Shown here: positions 6,950 to 10,002 of the stretch, one piece after another
Numbering within the stretch: position 1 is the first letter of the stretch
How the letters are laid out: the number at the start of each line of letters is the position of its first letter
Origin: an uncultured Cyanobium sp.
Lineage (GTDB): Bacteria > Cyanobacteriota > Cyanobacteriia > PCC-6307 > Cyanobiaceae
Length of the DNA stretch: 10,002 bases
Assembly (NCBI GenBank): GCA_937919075.1
Contig: CALFOF010000231.1
Location: 1 to 10,002 of the forward strand
Direction of reading: 5' to 3'
Made by a program: the position numbers and the translations under genes
Notes under the pieces: generated by a model
What the model was told of the DNA's origin: nothing
Databases searched by the model: none
Seen by the model: the letters and a program-made list of their open reading frames with translations, nothing else

Positions 6950-7833
6950 CCAGCCCACGGCCTGACGGCAGGGCACTGGTGGAAGCCGCGGCCCGCAACC
7001 TGCTGGATCCGCAGGGGCGTCAGCTGGCGGCGGCGGTGCAGTGGTGGGATCTGCCGGGCTCGGCGCTGCCGTTCCCGGTGGCGATGCTGGGGGAGGGCCC
7101 ACCGGTGCTGCTGCTGCACGGCTTCGACAGCAGTTTCCTGGAGTTCCGGCGGCTGGCGCCCCTGCTGGCTGGCGGCGCCACATTGCTGATTCCCGATCTG
7201 TTCGGCTTCGGCTTCACGCCGCGGCCGGTCGACGGTGATTACAGCCCCCGTGGCGTGCTCGCCCACCTCGACGCCCTGCTCGCAGAAGCCGCAACACGCC
7301 TTGGCCCCCAGCCGCTCGGCCTGATCGGGGCCTCGATGGGCGGTGCGGTGGCGGTGGAACTGAGCCGGCGCCAACCCACCTGCATCCACCGGCTCTTGCT
7401 GCTTGCCCCCGCCGGCCTCACCGGCCGGCCCATGCCCCTGCCGCCCCTGCTCGATGCCCTCGGCGTGCGTTTCCTCGGCCTGCCGCGCGTGCGCCGCAGC
7501 CTCTGCCGCACGGCCTTCGCCGACCCAGCCGCCAGCGTGGGGCCGGCGGAAGAGGAGATCGCCTCCTTGCACCTGGCCACACCGGGCTGGGCCGATTCTC
7601 TGCGCCGTTTCGCCCGCAGCGGTGGCTTCGCCGGCTGCGGCGAACCGCTGCCCAGCCAGCCGCTGGAGGTGCTCTGGGGCGCCGACGACCGCATCCTGCG
7701 GGCCCCGCAGAAAAAAACCGCGCTGGCGTTACTGGGGGAGCGGGTGCAGGAGCTGGCTGACTGCGGCCACCTGCCCCACCTCGACCAGAGCGAACGGGTG
7801 GCTGCCGCCTGGTTCACGCCGGGCCTCTGTTAG
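6946..7833 (+). CDS. Alpha/beta hydrolase fold protein
   Basis: Serine hydrolase of the alpha/beta fold, 295 aa, probably cytoplasmic (no signal peptide). LLLHGFDSS at 55-63 carries the HG oxyanion-hole motif, and PDLFGFG follows at 83-89. The nucleophile elbow GASMGG places the catalytic Ser at 130. The acid is probably Asp248 in WGADDRIL (244-251), and the base His275 in CGHLPHLD (273-280). The triad is complete, so an active esterase, lipase or C-C hydrolase is likely; the substrate cannot be read from the sequence. The cap region (about 160-235) is divergent. The start is the TTG at 6946, whose last two bases are the first two of the preceding gene's stop (TTGA). This implies translational coupling with the dehydrogenase. 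No ATG or GTG start in this frame is apparent before the conserved core. Confidence 0.85.
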   Translation: MTSPRPDGRALVEAAARNLLDPQGRQLAAAVQWWDLPGSALPFPVAMLGEGPPVLLLHGFDSSFLEFRRLAPLLAGGATLLIPDLFGFGFTPRPVDGDYSPRGVLAHLDALLAEAATRLGPQPLGLIGASMGGAVAVELSRRQPTCIHRLLLLAPAGLTGRPMPLPPLLDALGVRFLGLPRVRRSLCRTAFADPAASVGPAEEEIASLHLATPGWADSLRRFARSGGFAGCGEPLPSQPLEVLWGADDRILRAPQKKTALALLGERVQELADCGHLPHLDQSERVAAAWFTPGLC

Positions 7834-7857
7834 AGAAGCCATCCCCCTGCCGGCTCC

Positions 7858-8499
7858 ATGACCAGCTCCGACTCCCAAACCCCCAGCGGACCGGTGCTGC
7901 AACTGCTCGCCACCGGTCTGCAGTTCTGGATCCGCAGCCAGTGTGAGGCGGTGGAAAGCCTGGAGCTGCAGCTGCACGGCAGTGCCCTGCAACTGCTGCG
8001 GGGCCAGCTGGAGGGGGTGACGCTAATGGCACGGCGGGTGGTCTACGACGGTCTGCAGTTCGAACTGGTGGAACTGCGCAGTGATCCGCTGCGGCTGAAG
8101 CTGGGGCGGCTGGTGCGCGCCCAGTCGCTCACCCTCGACCATCCCTTCGGCATTCGCGGACGGGTGGCCTTTACCGCCGCCGGGCTCACCCGCTCGCTGA
8201 ACAAGCCGCGCTGGCGTGAGCTCAGCGATCTGCTGGGGGAGCAACTGCTGGGGCTGGGGCCGCTGGTGGAGCTACGCATCGCCCGCGACACCTTGATCCT
8301 GGCGGCGCGGGCGATGGGGGAGAACCGCCTGATGGAGCTCGAAACCAGGCCCGTGGCCGTGGATGGGCGGGTGGAGATCCATGCCGTGGATAGCGAGCTG
8401 CGGGCCAGCCTGCCGATGGACCCGAACATCCGCATCACCACCGCCAGCCTCGAGGGCGGCATGCTGCAGCTGCAAGGAGAAGCCCGCGTGCAGCCCTGA
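7858..8499 (+). CDS. DUF2993 (LmeA-like) family protein
   Basis: 213 aa, recognised as the cyanobacterial DUF2993 type from features such as FWIRSQCEAVESLEL at 23-37, GSALQLLRGQLEGVTL at 41-56, ARRVVYDGLQFELVEL at 58-73 and LPMDPNIRI near 190-198. The family's mycobacterial member LmeA is a phospholipid-binding protein linked to lipomannan elongation; the cyanobacterial role is unknown. The fold is expected to be beta-rich and lipid-binding. No signal peptide or membrane segment is visible, unlike secreted LmeA. It begins 24 bases after the hydrolase stop on the same strand, so is probably the third gene of that operon. It is convergent with cdsA across 30 bases that contain no clear terminator. 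Confidence 0.8.
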   Translation: MTSSDSQTPSGPVLQLLATGLQFWIRSQCEAVESLELQLHGSALQLLRGQLEGVTLMARRVVYDGLQFELVELRSDPLRLKLGRLVRAQSLTLDHPFGIRGRVAFTAAGLTRSLNKPRWRELSDLLGEQLLGLGPLVELRIARDTLILAARAMGENRLMELETRPVAVDGRVEIHAVDSELRASLPMDPNIRITTASLEGGMLQLQGEARVQP

Positions 8500-8529
8500 A
8501 GCGGCAGCAGGCAGGCGGCGGAGCCTGGC

Positions 8530-9432
8530 TCAGGGCAGCGCTGCCGGGCGGTTGAGCAGGGGCACCACCAGGGTTACGTAATAGAAGACCACCGCCGGAG
8601 TGAACAGATAGCTGTCGATGCGATCGAGGATGCCGCCGTGCCCAGGGATCGCATCACCGGAATCCTTCACCCCCGCATCCCGCTTCATCATCGATTCGGT
8701 GAGATCACCGACGAGCGCGAACAGCGACACGATCGCGCCGAGCCCGCCGCCCACGGCCCAGCCCACGGGCCAGCCCAGCCAGAGCCCGCCGATCACTCCC
8801 ATCAGCAGCGAGCAGACCACCCCACCCAATGCCCCTTCCACGGTCTTGCCGGGGGAGATCGGCGAGAGAGGATGCCTGCCAAGGCGCCGACCGATCACGT
8901 AAGAGCCGATGTCGGTGGCCACCACCATCAAGCAAGCGATCAAGGTGAGCGCCATGCCGGACGAGAACGGCCAGCCGGCTCCCACCAGATGGGGCGCCAG
9001 TACGGCATCGCTGAGATCACGCAGGCGCAGCCAGTGGCTGGGAAGAAAGCCGAGGTAGAAGAGCCCGAAGATCGACGCGGCAATGTCGGCGATTGTGCCT
9101 GTGATCGGCTGCAGCAGCAGCCAGCCACAGATGGCCGCCCCCGACACCGGCAGCACCGCCGCCGCCAGATCTGACGCCAGCCCGCCGCCGCTGGCCCACT
9201 GGGTGGCCACCAGCAGCACCTGGCAGACCACCAATGTGGTTTTGGTGGCTGGGCGGATGCCCTTGAACTGAGCCAGGCGGAAGAACTCCAGCAGGCCCAG
9301 GTGCACGATCACGCCCACCGCCAGGGTGAACCACCAGCCACCAAGTGCCACCACCACCAGGCCAAACGCACCCGCAGCGAGTCCGCTGAACAGGCGCCGC
9401 TTCGAGGTGGGAGGACGGGACGACGCGTTCAC
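8530..9432 (-). CDS. cdsA: Phosphatidate cytidylyltransferase CdsA (CDP-diacylglycerol synthase)
   Basis: Integral membrane enzyme that converts phosphatidate and CTP to CDP-diacylglycerol, the precursor of phosphatidylglycerol. 300 aa with several hydrophobic segments (for example about 15-50, 65-78, 92-110, 117-130, 157-173, 200-220, 225-242, 278-293). The C-terminal CDS signature is complete at 247-273: Ser247, Lys250-Arg251, Lys257-Asp258, the PGHGG core at 263-267, and ILDRID. ISPGKTVEG at 192-200 and Asp174 are further conserved active-site elements. The start is the GTG at 9432, whose TGA-overlapping GTGA is shared with the end of the upstream methyltransferase gene, implying coupled translation. 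The frame stays open upstream to 9780 but that part is antisense-type shadow sequence within the upstream gene. A 12-bp palindrome, GGCAGCGCTGCC (8534-8545), sits at the 3' end just before the stop, without a T-run. Confidence 0.95.
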   Translation of the reverse strand: MNASSRPPTSKRRLFSGLAAGAFGLVVVALGGWWFTLAVGVIVHLGLLEFFRLAQFKGIRPATKTTLVVCQVLLVATQWASGGGLASDLAAAVLPVSGAAICGWLLLQPITGTIADIAASIFGLFYLGFLPSHWLRLRDLSDAVLAPHLVGAGWPFSSGMALTLIACLMVVATDIGSYVIGRRLGRHPLSPISPGKTVEGALGGVVCSLLMGVIGGLWLGWPVGWAVGGGLGAIVSLFALVGDLTESMMKRDAGVKDSGDAIPGHGGILDRIDSYLFTPAVVFYYVTLVVPLLNRPAALP

Positions 9433-10002
9433 CCGAGACGCTCGGCGGCGATCACGAACAGCGGTTCGGCCGCCGCCAGCCGCGCCTGGCTGCCACGGCG
9501 CTGCATGCGGTGCACCGTGGCCTGCACCACCTGCACATCGCGCGCCTTCAGCTGACTGAGCGTGTCGGTGGCATCCACCAGGCCCTCCAGGCTGGTGGTG
9601 CTGATCACCAGGCGCCCCCCCGGCTGCAGCGCCGTCCAGACGGCCTGGAGCACGGCGGCCAGCGGCCGGCCCACCTCCAGCAGCACCCGGTCGGGGTGGG
9701 GGGGCAGCAGGCCGAGGTCCTGGGGAGCCTGGCCGGCATGGATGTGGAGGTTGGGGATGCCGAAGCGACGCCGGTTGCACTCCAGCAACTCGATCGCCTC
9801 CGGATCGCGCTCCAGGGTGTGCACCTCACCGGCGGGCATCAGGCGGGCGATCTCCAGCGCCAGCGCGCCGGTGCCACCGCCCACATCCCACACCACCGAG
9901 TGGGTGCGGGGGCGCAGATGGGCCAGCAGCATCACGCGCAGCTCCATCGGCGTGGGGCTGAAACCCGGCGCCCCTTCGAACACGCTGTCGGGAAGGCCGG
10001 GG
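9429..10002 (-). CDS. cbiT: CbiT-type precorrin (C15) methyltransferase/decarboxylase, 5' end cut by the window
   Basis: SAM-dependent methyltransferase of corrin-ring synthesis (CbiT, equivalent to the C-terminal half of CobL): it methylates C15 and decarboxylates the C12 acetate side chain of the precorrin intermediate in cobamide synthesis. 190 residues are visible and the frame is open to the right edge. The fragment begins PGLPDSVFEGAPGF, matching the G-[IL]-P-D-x-x-F start of CbiT. SAM motif I is DVGGGTG at 39-45 and the acidic residue after strand 2 is in LERD (63-66). The family motif TKxEVR reads TPMELR (17-22), so the lysine is replaced by proline. The GTG at 9983 is internal: the conserved GLPD lies before it. 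It is unclear whether the gene is a stand-alone CbiT or the end of a fused CbiE-CbiT (CobL) protein, since the beginning is outside the window. It overlaps cdsA by 4 bases. Confidence 0.82.
   Translation of the reverse strand, partial: PGLPDSVFEGAPGFSPTPMELRVMLLAHLRPRTHSVVWDVGGGTGALALEIARLMPAGEVHTLERDPEAIELLECNRRRFGIPNLHIHAGQAPQDLGLLPPHPDRVLLEVGRPLAAVLQAVWTALQPGGRLVISTTSLEGLVDATDTLSQLKARDVQVVQATVHRMQRRGSQARLAAAEPLFVIAAERLG

Noticed and set aside
5966..7183. Long minus-strand open frames opposite the dehydrogenase and hydrolase genes (also 6445-7572)
   Set aside because: They lie opposite genes with intact active-site motifs, show Gln/Arg/Ala-rich composition and match no known family.
8500..8545. 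Bidirectional terminator between the DUF2993 gene and cdsA, from a CCTG-GCT-CAGG hairpin and the GGCAGCGCTGCC palindrome
   Set aside because: The stems are short or lie within coding sequence, and neither side has a T-run, so this is not supported as an intrinsic terminator.
9433..9780. N-terminal extension of CdsA to 9780
   Set aside because: The sequence is Pro/Gly/Ala-rich shadow translation inside the CbiT-type gene. The CdsA membrane domain begins right after the GTG at 9432.

Overview
The window is compact, GC-rich chromosomal DNA with eight protein-coding genes, two of them cut by the window edges. It most likely comes from a picocyanobacterium of the Synechococcus/Cyanobium type. Reasons: the ClpC and CdaA sequences are cyanobacterial in character (CdaA has GTRHLAALGITERF), there is a DUF2993 protein of the cyanobacterial kind, lysA and cdaA are adjacent next to rimI and clpC, and genes are tightly packed with GTG/TTG starts and few clear Shine-Dalgarno sites. 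The cyanobacterial palindrome GCGATCGC (HIP1) was not found on a read-through, which fits the picocyanobacterial group rather than Synechocystis- or Nostoc-like genomes. The species assignment is inference.

Left part (1-2302, minus strand): lysA (diaminopimelate decarboxylase, last step of lysine synthesis) is followed 24 bases later, in the same frame, by cdaA (membrane diadenylate cyclase making c-di-AMP), which runs off the left edge. Diverging from lysA across only 35 bases is rimI (a GNAT N-acetyltransferase, plus strand). Both start codons lie inside one 7-bp inverted repeat (CATCCTT/AAGGATG).

Middle (3049-5660, plus strand): a full-length clpC encodes the Hsp100 unfoldase partner of the Clp protease. 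It is followed by a clear intrinsic terminator.

Right-centre (5801-8499, plus strand): three genes look like one operon. They encode a metal-dependent dehydrogenase of the glycerol-dehydrogenase superfamily, an alpha/beta hydrolase that overlaps it by 4 bases (TTGA), and a DUF2993 protein. A 16-bp dyad and a possible -10 box lie upstream. The substrate of this set is unknown, and it is the least explained part of the window.

Right end (8530-10002, minus strand, convergent): a CbiT-type corrin-ring methyltransferase enters from the right edge and overlaps cdsA (CDP-diacylglycerol synthase) by 4 bases (GTGA).

Overall this is core-genome housekeeping: lysine/cell wall, c-di-AMP signalling, protein quality control, phospholipid and cobamide synthesis. 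I see no mobile element, CRISPR array, tRNA, rRNA, toxin-antitoxin or defence locus, and no convincing evidence of an undescribed system. The findings are modest and mostly concern gene starts, active-site substitutions and the uncharacterised three-gene set.
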